Positions 7,693 to 15,442 of a stretch of DNA of 17,492 bases are shown here, piece by piece (the stretch's first letter is position 1; the number at the start of each line of letters is the position of its first letter). The stretch comes from CAZESH01 sp964514665. Its GTDB lineage: Bacteria > Bacillota > Bacilli > Paenibacillales > KCTC-25726. The stretch covers positions 1 to 17,492 of the forward strand of contig CAZESH010000059.1 in the NCBI GenBank assembly GCA_964514665.1, given 5' to 3'. Under the pieces are notes generated by a model. The model searched no databases. It saw only the letters and a program-made list of their open reading frames with translations, and had not been told where the DNA came from. Made by a program: the position numbers and the translations under genes.

Positions 7693-8139
7693 ATGTTGGA
7701 CGCTATTGATATGCAAATTTTACATGAACTTTCCAAGAACAGCAGAGTATCTTACGTTGATTTGGCCAAGGAAATCGGTCTTTCCCGCGTTGCGGTCCGG
7801 GAAAGGATCGACAAGCTGGTGGAACAAGGCATCATCGAACAATTTTCGATTGTCATCAATGCCGAGAAATTGGGGAAGAAGATTTCCGCCTTTTTGGAGC
7901 TGGACGTGGAACCGAAGTATTGGGATGAAGTGACCTCCACTTTAACTGCCAATGAGACGGTTGCCGTGCTGTATCAGATGACCGGATCCTGCAGGCTGCA
8001 TATGCATATCCTCGTAGAAGACCTCAGCGTTTTGGATCAATTCCTCAAAGACCACATCTACTCGCTGCAAGGCATTTCCAAAGTAGAAAGCCAGATTTTA
8101 TTAAAGCGATTTAAAAATCAAGACGGCATTAATATTTAA
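7693..8139 (+). CDS. Lrp/AsnC-family transcriptional regulator (YwrC/ChrS-like)
   Basis: 148 residues. The N-terminal winged helix-turn-helix covers about 1-60, opening with LDAIDMQILHEL and containing the recognition stretch LAKEIGLSRVAVRERIDKL. The C-terminal RAM ligand-binding domain (about 66-142) includes the GSCRLHMHILVEDL strand. These proteins bind DNA as dimers or octamers and usually sense amino acids or other small molecules. The ATG is preceded by AGGTGAGAG. It is divergent from the chrA-chrB-ggt operon, the same arrangement as B. subtilis ywrC with ywrB-ywrA, so it probably regulates that operon and itself. A role for the downstream TTT transporter operon is possible because its promoter shares an AATCTAAT motif. 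The effector is unknown. Confidence 0.92.
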   Translation: MLDAIDMQILHELSKNSRVSYVDLAKEIGLSRVAVRERIDKLVEQGIIEQFSIVINAEKLGKKISAFLELDVEPKYWDEVTSTLTANETVAVLYQMTGSCRLHMHILVEDLSVLDQFLKDHIYSLQGISKVESQILLKRFKNQDGINI

Positions 8140-8292
8140 CTGCTGACGATTGCAGCCTTTTGAAATATAATGTTATATATTCTAACATAATAATTCCAAC
8201 CGCTTCTCCATGCATCCGAATCCAACTCAAGCCCACCATCGCGTGTCTACTAAATGTATAGTCAAATTGAATTTAAGTTAATTTTTGCATCT

Positions 8293-8336
8293 AAATCCCT
8301 ATTTGTCAATTCAAAAATAAAGACAAATAGGGATTT
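8293..8336 (+). terminator. Strong hairpin, probable terminator of the Lrp-family gene
   Basis: Arms 8293-8307 and 8322-8336 are perfectly complementary over 15 bp, with a 14-nt loop of mostly A. The A/T outer ends supply the U-tract (ATTTTTATTT follows on the plus strand). It lies about 150 bp beyond the Lrp-family stop and shields the TTT promoter. By symmetry it could also work on the minus strand. Confidence 0.7.
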
Positions 8337-8362
8337 TTATTTCATTTTTTAAAAAAATCATA

Positions 8363-8394
8363 TTGACGTAAAGTAATATTACATTTAATCTAAT
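8363..8394 (+). promoter_or_regulatory. Candidate promoter of the TTT operon
   Basis: TTGACG (8363-8368) is a 5/6 match to the -35 consensus. The -10 is less certain: TTTAAT (8384-8389, 15-bp spacer) is a 5/6 match, and TAATCT (8386-8391, 17 bp) is weaker. AATCTAAT (8387-8394) overlaps both and recurs in the Lrp/chr divergent promoter. The tctC start is about 40 bp downstream. Confidence 0.5.
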
Positions 8395-8430
8395 GATAGA
8401 TGACAAATAAACTACAAGGAGTGGAGTGTT

Positions 8431-9480
8431 ATGCTAAAGAGAAAAGCATTGATTTCCGTTTTAATGATGGTTGTTTTCCTGCTTTCAGCTTGTTCCAGTC
8501 AATCTTCCGCCCCCGTATCGTCGCAAAGTCCGGCCGATTCGCAAAAGCCGATGGAGACGAAAGAAGCTGTGGAGAAGCAACCGCAGTATCCGGACAAGCC
8601 GATCAAACTGGTGATCCCATATCCTCCCGGAGGCGGAACCGATGTGCTTTTCCGTTTGATCGCTTCTTATGCAGAAAAGAATTTGGGACAAACGATCGTA
8701 CCTGTGAATATGGGAGGCGCTACAGCCACCGTCGGCTCCAGATTCGTCAAGGATGCCAAGCCTGACGGTTATACGATTCTCGGAACGCATCAGGTTGTCG
8801 CCACGGCACAGCACACGGGAATTGTCGATTACGGCTTTTCTTCCTTCGAAGCAGTTGCGCAAGTCACCGCAACACCGCATATTCCGATGATAAGCAAAGC
8901 TTTTGCGGAGAAACACAAGATCAAAACGATCACGGACTTCACCAATTATGTCAAAAACAATCCGAATACGGTCATTTGGGCCTTTACGGTAGGCTCCGAG
9001 GATCACTACACAATTGCCGCTTTGCTTGATCAGGCCGGTGTCGACCCGCGTTCGATGAAATATGTCAATTATGCGGGCACCGCACCGCAATATGCCGCGA
9101 TTATCGCCGGTCAGGTGGATGGCATGACGGGAGATTATGCGTCGGGCAAAGGTTACATTGATTCAGGCAAAGTCGTCCCGCTCGGGATTGTCGCCGAGAA
9201 CCGAAATCCGGCTCTTCCCAATGTACCCACAATGAAGGAGCAGGGAATAGATTTTGCGGTCACGGTAGACCGCGGGCTGCTTGCTCCCAAAGGCACTCCG
9301 AAAGAGGTGCTGGAGGTGCTGAATGCGGCGTTCGAAAAGGCGCTTAACGATCCCGAACTCAAGAAAAAAATCGAAGACCTTGGCAGCTTCGTACAATACA
9401 AGCCGTATCAAGAATATGGGGATTATCTGAAAAAATTGGATGAAAAGATGGCCAAGCTCGCGGATAAAATGAAATTTTAA
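8431..9480 (+). CDS. tctC: Tripartite tricarboxylate transporter substrate-binding lipoprotein (TctC/Bug family)
   Basis: 349 residues. The signal peptide ends in lipobox LSAC with the lipidated Cys at 21. A Ser/Gln/Lys linker follows (22-52), then the Bug-family two-lobed binding fold, beginning KLVIPYPPGGGTD (to D71) and followed by the typical DGYTILGTH segment. Bug proteins capture carboxylates or other small solutes outside the cell and deliver them to TctBA; the Asp of the PGGxxD turn commonly contacts ligand through water. The substrate cannot be read from the sequence, and TTT systems are not limited to citrate. RBS AAGGAG precedes the ATG. First gene of tctC-tctB-tctA, the expected complete set. 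Confidence 0.93.
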   Translation: MLKRKALISVLMMVVFLLSACSSQSSAPVSSQSPADSQKPMETKEAVEKQPQYPDKPIKLVIPYPPGGGTDVLFRLIASYAEKNLGQTIVPVNMGGATATVGSRFVKDAKPDGYTILGTHQVVATAQHTGIVDYGFSSFEAVAQVTATPHIPMISKAFAEKHKIKTITDFTNYVKNNPNTVIWAFTVGSEDHYTIAALLDQAGVDPRSMKYVNYAGTAPQYAAIIAGQVDGMTGDYASGKGYIDSGKVVPLGIVAENRNPALPNVPTMKEQGIDFAVTVDRGLLAPKGTPKEVLEVLNAAFEKALNDPELKKKIEDLGSFVQYKPYQEYGDYLKKLDEKMAKLADKMKF

Positions 9481-9495
9481 GGCAGGTGAGGTGTG

Positions 9496-9948
9496 ATGGT
9501 TGATCGGATCTTTTCATTAACCGTGCTGTTCGTCGCCGGCGTCTTCCTTTATGAATCGCGCTTGTTTTCGGCAAAAAAAGCGACGCAGACGTTTTCTTCC
9601 GCGTTCTTTCCGAGAATTATTATCTATATGCTGATCCTGCTTTCGATACTTTTGCTGATAAAAAGCTTGTACAAGCGTGAACAGCAGGGGCCTAGACGCC
9701 CGATGCGCGAATATGCGCGAGAGCATTGGCGGGTTCCGGTCATTTTCGGATTGTTTATTGCTTACCTTTATGTCATGCCGATCATCGGATTTTTCCTTAG
9801 TACATTAATGTTTTTGCTGGGCGGTTTCCTGCTGCTCAATACAACGATCAACCTTAAACGGGTGCTGCTATATATCCCGTTGTCCTACGGATTGACTTTT
9901 CTGATCCAGTTTGTTTTTGAGAAGGAATTAAGAATACTGCTGCCCTGA
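9496..9948 (+). CDS. tctB: TctB-family small membrane subunit of the TTT transporter
   Basis: 150 residues with about four hydrophobic helices (roughly 5-20, 40-57, 79-115 as two, 123-142) and a short basic loop around 58-78. This is typical of TctB, including the conserved Phe-Pro (38-39) before the second helix. It forms the membrane complex with TctA and is needed for transport. I prefer ATG at 9496 over the adjoining GTG at 9493, because AGGTGAGG ends only 1 nt before the GTG and 4 nt before the ATG; the choice changes one residue. It follows tctC by 15 bp and precedes tctA by 33 bp in the same operon. Confidence 0.88.
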   Translation: MVDRIFSLTVLFVAGVFLYESRLFSAKKATQTFSSAFFPRIIIYMLILLSILLLIKSLYKREQQGPRRPMREYAREHWRVPVIFGLFIAYLYVMPIIGFFLSTLMFLLGGFLLLNTTINLKRVLLYIPLSYGLTFLIQFVFEKELRILLP

Positions 9949-9981
9949 CAGGAAAAAAAGAATGGAAAGGAGGGAGGGCGG

Positions 9982-11490
9982 ATGGATGCAGCTGCGATTG
10001 TTCAGGCATTCTCCGAGGTAATCAGTCCGATCAATCTGATGTATTTGTTTATCGGCGTGCTGGCGGGTATCATTGCCGGATCGATACCCGGCCTTACTTA
10101 TACGATGGCGATCATGCTGGCTTTTCCATTTACGTTCGGGATGGAGCCGGTTTCCGGGCTGACCCTGATGATCGGCATTTACATCGGCGGATTATCAGGC
10201 GGCTTGATCGCCAGCATTTTAATCGGGATTCCCGGCACACCCTCATCGGTGTGTACGACGTTTGACGGGTTCCCCATGAACCGCAACGGAGAACCGGGGA
10301 GGGCACTCGGCATCGGCATTGCCTCCTCGGCTTTCGGAACCGTAATCGGATCGATGGTGCTGTTCTTGCTGGGGCCGATTGTGGCCAAGTTTTCATTGCA
10401 ATTCGGTCCCTGGGAAATTTTCTCGCTCGTCTTGTTCGCCTTGACGCTGATTGCCGGTTTGAGCAGCAAATCGCTGCTCAAAGGCTTGATAGCGGGCTGC
10501 TTCGGGCTGCTCATTTCCACGATCGGATTCGACCCGACCGGTCAGCTGCGCTATGATTTCGGCATACCCCAGTTCGCCAACGGAATCTCGACTTTGCCGG
10601 TATTGATCGGGTTGTTCGCAGTTTCGCAGCTGTTGAAAAATGTGGAAGAAATCAAAAAGCAAACCATCAACCTTGCAAAGGCGCAAATTCACATTCCGAT
10701 CAGACAAGTATGGAAGGACATGTATCGCGAAAAATGGAACGTGATCCGCTCTTCGTTGATCGGCTGCTTTATCGGTGCGCTTCCGGCGGCGGGAGCGGAG
10801 ACGGCAACCTTCATCAGCTATGATCAAGCCAAGAAGTTTTCCAAGGAGAAGGAGAGATTCGGAGAAGGCCACCCCGGGGGGATCGTGGCTTCGGAATCGT
10901 CCAACAACGCCGTGGCCGGCGGCGCCTTTATTCCTTCGATTACTTTGGGCATTCCGGGAGATGTGGCCCAGGCGGTGATGTTCGGCGTACTGATCCTGCA
11001 CGGGATCACGCCTGGTCCCGGTCTTTTTCAAAATGAACCGGTATTGGTCAACTCCATTTTCGTGGTCATCTTCTTGAGCGCCATTGCCATGCTTCTGCTG
11101 CAAACCCTGCTGCTCCCTGTCCTGATCCGCATTTCCATCATCCCGACAGCCATACTTGTGCCGAGCATTATTGTGATGAGCAGTGTAGGAACCTATGCTT
11201 TGAACAATCAGATGTTCGATGTATGGACGATTGTGGGATTCGGTGTGATCGGTTACGTGCTGGAAAAACTCGACGTGCCCCTGGGTCCGGTTATTCTCGG
11301 ATTAATTCTCGGACCGAAGGCGGAGGATCAATTGATCAAGGCATTTCAAATGAATGCCAGCATAAGTGAATTTTTCGTTCGGCCGCTTTCCCTGTTTTTC
11401 ATTATATTTGCCGTGATTTCCGTGATATACAGCATATGGCAGGCGCGCAGCGAGAAAAAGCCGCAGCCCGAATCGGGAACGGCAATATAA
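9982..11490 (+). CDS. tctA: TctA-family large permease of the TTT transporter
   Basis: 502-residue polytopic membrane protein of full family length, about 12 helices. The diagnostic N-terminal sequence includes GVLAGIIAGSIPGLTYTMA (about 26-44). ILIGIPGTPSS follows around 80-90, and a second related half contains SLIGCFIGALPAAGAE and SITLGIPGDVAQAV, showing the internal pseudo-repeat with Pro-Gly hinges. It forms the transport path, energised by ion gradients, for the ligand delivered by TctC. A strong AAGGAGGGAGGG precedes the ATG. It ends the operon; a GC-rich hairpin with a T-tract lies 185 bp later. The last residues are charged and cytosolic. Confidence 0.95.
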   Translation: MDAAAIVQAFSEVISPINLMYLFIGVLAGIIAGSIPGLTYTMAIMLAFPFTFGMEPVSGLTLMIGIYIGGLSGGLIASILIGIPGTPSSVCTTFDGFPMNRNGEPGRALGIGIASSAFGTVIGSMVLFLLGPIVAKFSLQFGPWEIFSLVLFALTLIAGLSSKSLLKGLIAGCFGLLISTIGFDPTGQLRYDFGIPQFANGISTLPVLIGLFAVSQLLKNVEEIKKQTINLAKAQIHIPIRQVWKDMYREKWNVIRSSLIGCFIGALPAAGAETATFISYDQAKKFSKEKERFGEGHPGGIVASESSNNAVAGGAFIPSITLGIPGDVAQAVMFGVLILHGITPGPGLFQNEPVLVNSIFVVIFLSAIAMLLLQTLLLPVLIRISIIPTAILVPSIIVMSSVGTYALNNQMFDVWTIVGFGVIGYVLEKLDVPLGPVILGLILGPKAEDQLIKAFQMNASISEFFVRPLSLFFIIFAVISVIYSIWQARSEKKPQPESGTAI

Positions 11491-11674
11491 GGGTCATGGA
11501 ACAGTTACAGTTCTGGGTTCGGCTAAGGCTTGAACAGTCCGGACCTGACAGACCAACCATCGAAGCTTTGCATGAAGGGAAGCGACGGATAGCAAACTTA
11601 CTTGGAAATCCGAACCAGTTTAAGAAAGCCATGATCAATATGCCATGGATACAAATGGCTGTGTCTATACCCTG
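11491..11674. other. Gap after tctA with open but unrecognised reading frames
   Basis: 184 bp between the tctA stop and the terminator. A plus-strand frame from ATG 11496 stays open across the gap and on into the antisense of the next gene, but it has no good ribosome binding site and resembles no protein I know. A minus-strand frame is open too. It may be untranslated 3' sequence or a decayed fragment. Confidence 0.4.
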
Positions 11675-11700
11675 TAACCGCCCCGGGCGGTTATTTTTTT
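11675..11700 (+). terminator. Intrinsic terminator of the TTT operon
   Basis: TAACCGCCC and GGGCGGTTA (11675-11683, 11685-11693) form a perfect palindrome around one base, effectively an 8-bp GC-rich stem with a 3-nt loop. It is followed on the plus strand by TTTTTTT (11694-11700) continuing TT. The right arm contains the stop codon of the convergent cupin gene. There is no T-tract on the minus side. Confidence 0.85.
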
Positions 11701-12188
11701 TGCCACAGCTCAAGCAGCGGGCCGGCATCGCCGTAAACGGGATCCTTTTGCGGCAAGGGCACCGACCGAATCGTGTCGTAGACCGGGCTGCCTGCATCCA
11801 TATCGGTATCCAAGCGGTATGCCATTCCTTGCGGATAAGCGCCCACAACCTTGAAATCGGGGCTCGCCGCCAGCCGTTTATGCCCGGTGCCCGCAGGCAG
11901 GACCACGACGTCTCCGCTGCGAACCTCTATTTCCCGTCCGGATGCTCCCCCCAGCATGAGCAGGGCATGGCCCTTGATTACACCGAGCACCTCATGGGCA
12001 TCGCCGTGATAATGATGGTAGGGGAACACTCCGTTCGTCCAACTGTTCAGCCAAAGGTTGCGGTTGAAGATCCGTTCGGTCTGCTCCGGATAGTCCTTAA
12101 AAACGCCGGAGTAGAACAGAACCGGCAGATCGGGGTTGTTGGGAATTTTCCCGTCTCCGGCAAAATAAAAAGTGTTGACTGGATTCAA
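11691..12188 (-). CDS. Cupin-domain protein (YjlB-like)
   Basis: 165 residues. Cupin motif 1 is visible as H59-Y-H61 followed by E66 and G69, and motif 2 as GDVVVLPAGTGH with H103; together these are a standard metal-binding set (two His, Glu, His). The surrounding sequence (SWTNGVFPYHHYHGDAHEV, then VVGAYPQGMAY) is that of the YjlB-like family, whose reaction is unknown. No signal peptide, so cytosolic. The start is TTG at 12188 with an ideal AGGAGG about 8 nt upstream on the minus strand. It begins 12 bp after the rarD-like stop, so its ribosome site overlaps the end of that gene and the two are probably co-transcribed and coupled. Confidence 0.88.
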   Translation of the reverse strand: MNPVNTFYFAGDGKIPNNPDLPVLFYSGVFKDYPEQTERIFNRNLWLNSWTNGVFPYHHYHGDAHEVLGVIKGHALLMLGGASGREIEVRSGDVVVLPAGTGHKRLAASPDFKVVGAYPQGMAYRLDTDMDAGSPVYDTIRSVPLPQKDPVYGDAGPLLELWQKK

Positions 12189-12200
12189 ATAAAATTCCTC

Positions 12201-13169
12201 CTATCCAAATCGGGTTTCCTCATTGGGAAAGTTCTTTTTGCGGTTTCCGCCGATCACACGATGCTCCAGGCGAAGCAACCATCTGGTTTTGGCCAGGGAA
12301 AAAAGGATCAGCGACAGCCAAATCAAGATGAATGAGAAGAGATGTCCCCGATCAAACGGTTCATGGTACAGCACGGTGCCCAAGATCAGCATGAGCGTAG
12401 GGGCGATAAATTGAAAAAAACCGATCATTGTAAGCGAAATCCGGTTTGCACCGGCCGCAAACAGCAGCAGCGGGACGGCTGTAATCACGCCCGATCCGAT
12501 GAGCAGCGCGGTTGAAACAGGATGGGCCGGGGAAAATGCATGACCGCTGTTGGGATCAAAGAACAGCAAGTACGCCAGCGCGACGGGTGCGGCGATAAAG
12601 GTTTCGATAGCGAGTCCTGTCGCCGCTCTTAAGTGCACTGTTTTTTTCAGCAGTCCATACAGACCGAAGCTGAATGCCAGCGTCAGGGAAATCCAAGGGA
12701 AGGTGCCGACCCGGAAAGCCATCAGCAGCACCCCGACCAGCGCAAGCAGGAAGGAAACGGCCTGCCACAGGGAGAGCTTTTCTTTTAAAAACAAAAGACC
12801 GAGCAGCACACTGACAAGCGGATTGATATAGTAGCCCAGACTTGCCTGCACCACATGGTCGTGCTCCACCGCCCAAATAAAGGTATACCAATTAACCGAG
12901 ATGAAAATAGCGGCGCCGATCATGATCAACAGTCTTCGCGGCTCGACAGCCAGCTCCCGGATGTCACTCAGCAAGCGCGGCATGCTTCTGCTGACAAGCA
13001 GCAAAAACAGCATGAAAACAAACGACCATACAATCCGTTGGGCGAGCACCTCATCGGCGGATGCACGATCGATCAGCTTCCAATAAATGGGGATGATGCC
13101 CCAAAGCACATAGGCGCTGACTGCAGCCACGCCTCCCATCAGTTGTTCATTCGACTCGGATGAATTCAC
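12201..13169 (-). CDS. rarD: RarD-type EamA/DMT-superfamily permease
   Basis: 322 residues, ten predicted helices in two EamA repeats. The N-terminal AYVLWGIIPIYWKL (about 18-31) and the following LAQRIVWSF are hallmarks of the RarD branch. The repeat joint shows FLLALVGVLLM and a TSLTLAFSFGLYGLLKK-like stretch. RarD proteins are putative exporters of metabolites or drugs; chloramphenicol-related naming is historical. The start is uncertain: GTG at 13169 (GGGG 8 nt before) or ATG at codon 11 (13139), directly before the conserved GGVAAVSAY. The C-terminal basic tail ends at 12201, 12 bp before the cupin start. No separate promoter was identified with confidence in 13170-13360. Confidence 0.9.
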   Translation of the reverse strand: MNSSESNEQLMGGVAAVSAYVLWGIIPIYWKLIDRASADEVLAQRIVWSFVFMLFLLLVSRSMPRLLSDIRELAVEPRRLLIMIGAAIFISVNWYTFIWAVEHDHVVQASLGYYINPLVSVLLGLLFLKEKLSLWQAVSFLLALVGVLLMAFRVGTFPWISLTLAFSFGLYGLLKKTVHLRAATGLAIETFIAAPVALAYLLFFDPNSGHAFSPAHPVSTALLIGSGVITAVPLLLFAAGANRISLTMIGFFQFIAPTLMLILGTVLYHEPFDRGHLFSFILIWLSLILFSLAKTRWLLRLEHRVIGGNRKKNFPNEETRFG

Positions 13170-13360
13170 CCTTTGTACCCCGTTTCAGAATAAGATAAGT
13201 CAATTCTAGAGATTCCGCAGGGCAGATTCAAGCGGTATTTTCTTGGAGGCTGGTTTTTTAATAAAATCTACCAATTTCCGGCAACGGTTTCATAGATAAG
13301 CGGTAGTGGATTGTGATACAGTAAGGAGACAAAAAGCAGCTTTGCGAGAGAGGGATAATT

Positions 13361-14119
13361 ATGCTGATCGTGCTCACCCTTATGGCTGTCGGCCTTCTGT
13401 TGGGATTTGTCGGAGCGGGCGGCTCCGGCTTTATCATAGCGGTGCTGACAACGCTTTTCGGGTATCCGATTCATACCGCACTGGGAACCGCCCTTGCCGC
13501 CATGGTCTTTTCGACGCTATCGGGTACGGTGAGCCATTACCGGGAAGGCAACATCATGCTTCGAACCGGATTGATTGCCGGCGCATTCGGAGCCGTCGGG
13601 GCATGGTTCAGCTCGATGGCTTCCGGTTTTATTCCGGGAGCTGAACTGAAAGTACTGACAGCCGGTATGCTCTATTTATCGGGAATCGCTCTGTGGATTC
13701 GCATGGGGGTGGCCAGGAGAAAACGTTCCGCACACGAAGAACCGGACGTCATTCGGCTAAGCCGCCAGCGCTTGTGGATTTATGCGGGCAGCATCGGTTT
13801 GGTGACGGGAGCGATGTCAGGATTGTTCGGCATTGGTTCCACACCTTTTATCCAGATCGGACTGATCGTCTTCATGGGCATGTCCGTCCGGCGGTCTGCG
13901 GGCACGACGATGCTGATTATACTGCCGATTGCTTTATCCGGAGGCATCGGTTATTACCAGTTCGGGTATTTGGACATGACGCTGCTGCTTCAGGTTGTTT
14001 CCGGCATTATGCTGGGTACTTATATCGGAGCCAAATTTACCAAGCGCGTTCCCGCGGTTGCACTCAAAACGGCGATGGTGACGATGCCGATGATCGGCGC
14101 CACGATACTGCTTTTCTAA
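13361..14119 (+). CDS. TauE/SafE-family membrane transporter (putative sulfite/organosulfonate or anion exporter)
   Basis: 252 residues with 7-8 hydrophobic helices and the two-repeat TauE/SafE pattern. Repeat 1 has GFVGAGGSGFIIAVLTTLFGYP (15-36). Repeat 2 has GAMSGLFGIGSTPFIQIGL (about 150-168), each followed by an Ala/Thr-rich helix (ALGTALAA; SAGTTMLI). The central loop (116-135) is charged and cytosolic. The family moves sulfite, sulfoacetate, taurine-derived or other anions across the cytoplasmic membrane; the substrate here is not shown by context. The ATG at 13361 follows a GAGAGGGA purine run. The gene is alone, divergent from rarD and 114 bp before the M48 protease gene. Confidence 0.88.
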   Translation: MLIVLTLMAVGLLLGFVGAGGSGFIIAVLTTLFGYPIHTALGTALAAMVFSTLSGTVSHYREGNIMLRTGLIAGAFGAVGAWFSSMASGFIPGAELKVLTAGMLYLSGIALWIRMGVARRKRSAHEEPDVIRLSRQRLWIYAGSIGLVTGAMSGLFGIGSTPFIQIGLIVFMGMSVRRSAGTTMLIILPIALSGGIGYYQFGYLDMTLLLQVVSGIMLGTYIGAKFTKRVPAVALKTAMVTMPMIGATILLF

Positions 14120-14233
14120 CCGCACATGCGAAAGCCCAAAAAAATGTAAAATACGGCAACTTCTTGCGTCAGCCTTCATAAAATAAAGAACTGTTTTGTA
14201 AGCGCATTCTTTTTTTTTTGGAGGGGAAGTCGT

Positions 14234-15442
14234 ATGAATAAGCGTAGCTTGCCTTTGCTGTCGTTTGTCGCCGTGTTCGCATTTCTGATTGTCTATTTTC
14301 TCGCCCAGCCTGAGCTGAACATTCCCGATTCCCTGAAAAATACTGCGGCTGATCCAAGTACATTTATGAGCCGCACGGAAATCAAAAGCATCCATGAAGC
14401 GGCAACCGTCCATTATATTTTTGCATTCGCCACCCCGATTTACGGTATTTTCGTATTGGGGCTGCTTTACACATATCGAGTGCCGGGCTTTTTTTTGACC
14501 CGCTTGAAAGACAGGGTGTCCAGACGATGGCTCCAGCACTCTATTACGCTTGCGCTTGTTTATCTCGTTTATTTGCTGTTCCAATATCCGTTGGAGTTGG
14601 CCAAAAATCTGGCGTATGGAGATGCGCTGTCTCCCTTGTTATGGTGGCGCAGCTGGATGAGGGAATACGGCGTTGTTTTTTTGATCGGTCTTCCTGTGTT
14701 ATTAGCGGTTTGGCGGCTTGTGCTGCTGGGAAAAAAGCGCTGGTGGCTGATGCTCTGGCTGATCAGCCTGCCGTTTTTATTGTATAATCAATTTATTCTG
14801 CCGGTGGCAGGTGACGCCATGTTTCATGATTTGCAGCCGATTCAAGACAACGACTTGAAACAACGCTTTATGCAATTGGCAGCTCCGTTGCATTTTTCCG
14901 AAAACCGTATTTATCAAATGAAGGTGTCCGACCAAACCCCGGCCTTGAACGCCTATATAACCGGCATAGGGGGATATTCCGTGATTGTGCTGTGGGATAC
15001 CGATTTGCACAAGCTGAGCCGGGATGAACTGCTGAGCGTAATGGGGCACGAGCTGGGGCATTATGTGCACGGGGATCTGTATATCAGCCTGGCGACGGCT
15101 GTGGTCGGATCGTTTGTATTCTTCTTTATTCTGTCCCTGCTCTGGAATCATAGGCTGAAGAAAGGCGCCAAACGCGTGTCCGTAAACGACCTCCCGCTGC
15201 TGATGCTGTGGGCGGCGCTGCTTTTGCTGCTGGTCAATCCTTTCAACAGTGCGATTGCCAAACAGATGGAGGTGAGGGCGGATCATTTCCGCTCGGGGCT
15301 TTTGGCCAACAGGGAGGCGGACATCCGCCTGTTCCAGAAAATTGCGGAGACCAACCGCAATGAAATCAATCCTCCATGGCTTTACCAATTCTTTTTTGAC
15401 CAGCATCCTTCACTGGAGCAGAGAATTGCGGAACGGCTGTGA
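14234..15442 (+). CDS. M48-family integral-membrane zinc metalloprotease (Ste24/YhfN-like)
   Basis: 402 residues, about seven helices (10-27, 59-82, 103-120, 146-166, 170-192, 284-303, 319-338). The zinc motif is H272-E273-L-G-H276. The third ligand is E346 in EVRAD, where ExxxD (E346, D350) is the M48 signature, and the C-terminus keeps FFDQHPSLEQRI. This is the layout of Ste24/CaaX-prenyl-protease-like M48A enzymes and of B. subtilis YhfN. In bacteria they probably cleave membrane or misfolded substrates. All catalytic residues are present. GGAGGGG lies before the ATG. The last 77 bp overlap in antisense with the degenerate transporter gene that runs from the other side. Confidence 0.93.
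   Translation: MNKRSLPLLSFVAVFAFLIVYFLAQPELNIPDSLKNTAADPSTFMSRTEIKSIHEAATVHYIFAFATPIYGIFVLGLLYTYRVPGFFLTRLKDRVSRRWLQHSITLALVYLVYLLFQYPLELAKNLAYGDALSPLLWWRSWMREYGVVFLIGLPVLLAVWRLVLLGKKRWWLMLWLISLPFLLYNQFILPVAGDAMFHDLQPIQDNDLKQRFMQLAAPLHFSENRIYQMKVSDQTPALNAYITGIGGYSVIVLWDTDLHKLSRDELLSVMGHELGHYVHGDLYISLATAVVGSFVFFFILSLLWNHRLKKGAKRVSVNDLPLLMLWAALLLLLVNPFNSAIAKQMEVRADHFRSGLLANREADIRLFQKIAETNRNEINPPWLYQFFFDQHPSLEQRIAERL

Larger units (their letters stand above)
8140..8430. other. Intergenic region upstream of the TTT operon
   Basis: 291 bp, strikingly A+T-rich compared with the genes. I see no coding potential. It contains a small inverted repeat ATGTTA/TAACAT near 8170-8186, the strong hairpin at 8293-8336, a 10-bp palindrome GTAATATTAC (8373-8382) and the TTT promoter area. 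The palindrome sits between the candidate -35 and -10 and could be an operator. Confidence 0.6.

Noticed and set aside
10393..11103. 236-codon minus-strand open frame
   Set aside because: Antisense to the conserved TctA core; composition and lack of start signals mark it as a shadow.
11675..11693. Terminator for the minus-strand cupin gene at the same hairpin
   Set aside because: On the minus strand the stem is followed by ACAGGGTATAG with no T-tract, so only plus-strand termination is supported.
11436..12335. 299-codon plus-strand open frame across the cupin gene
   Set aside because: Most of it is antisense to the cupin gene, whose His/Glu motifs are clear; it also crosses the TTT terminator and starts inside tctA.
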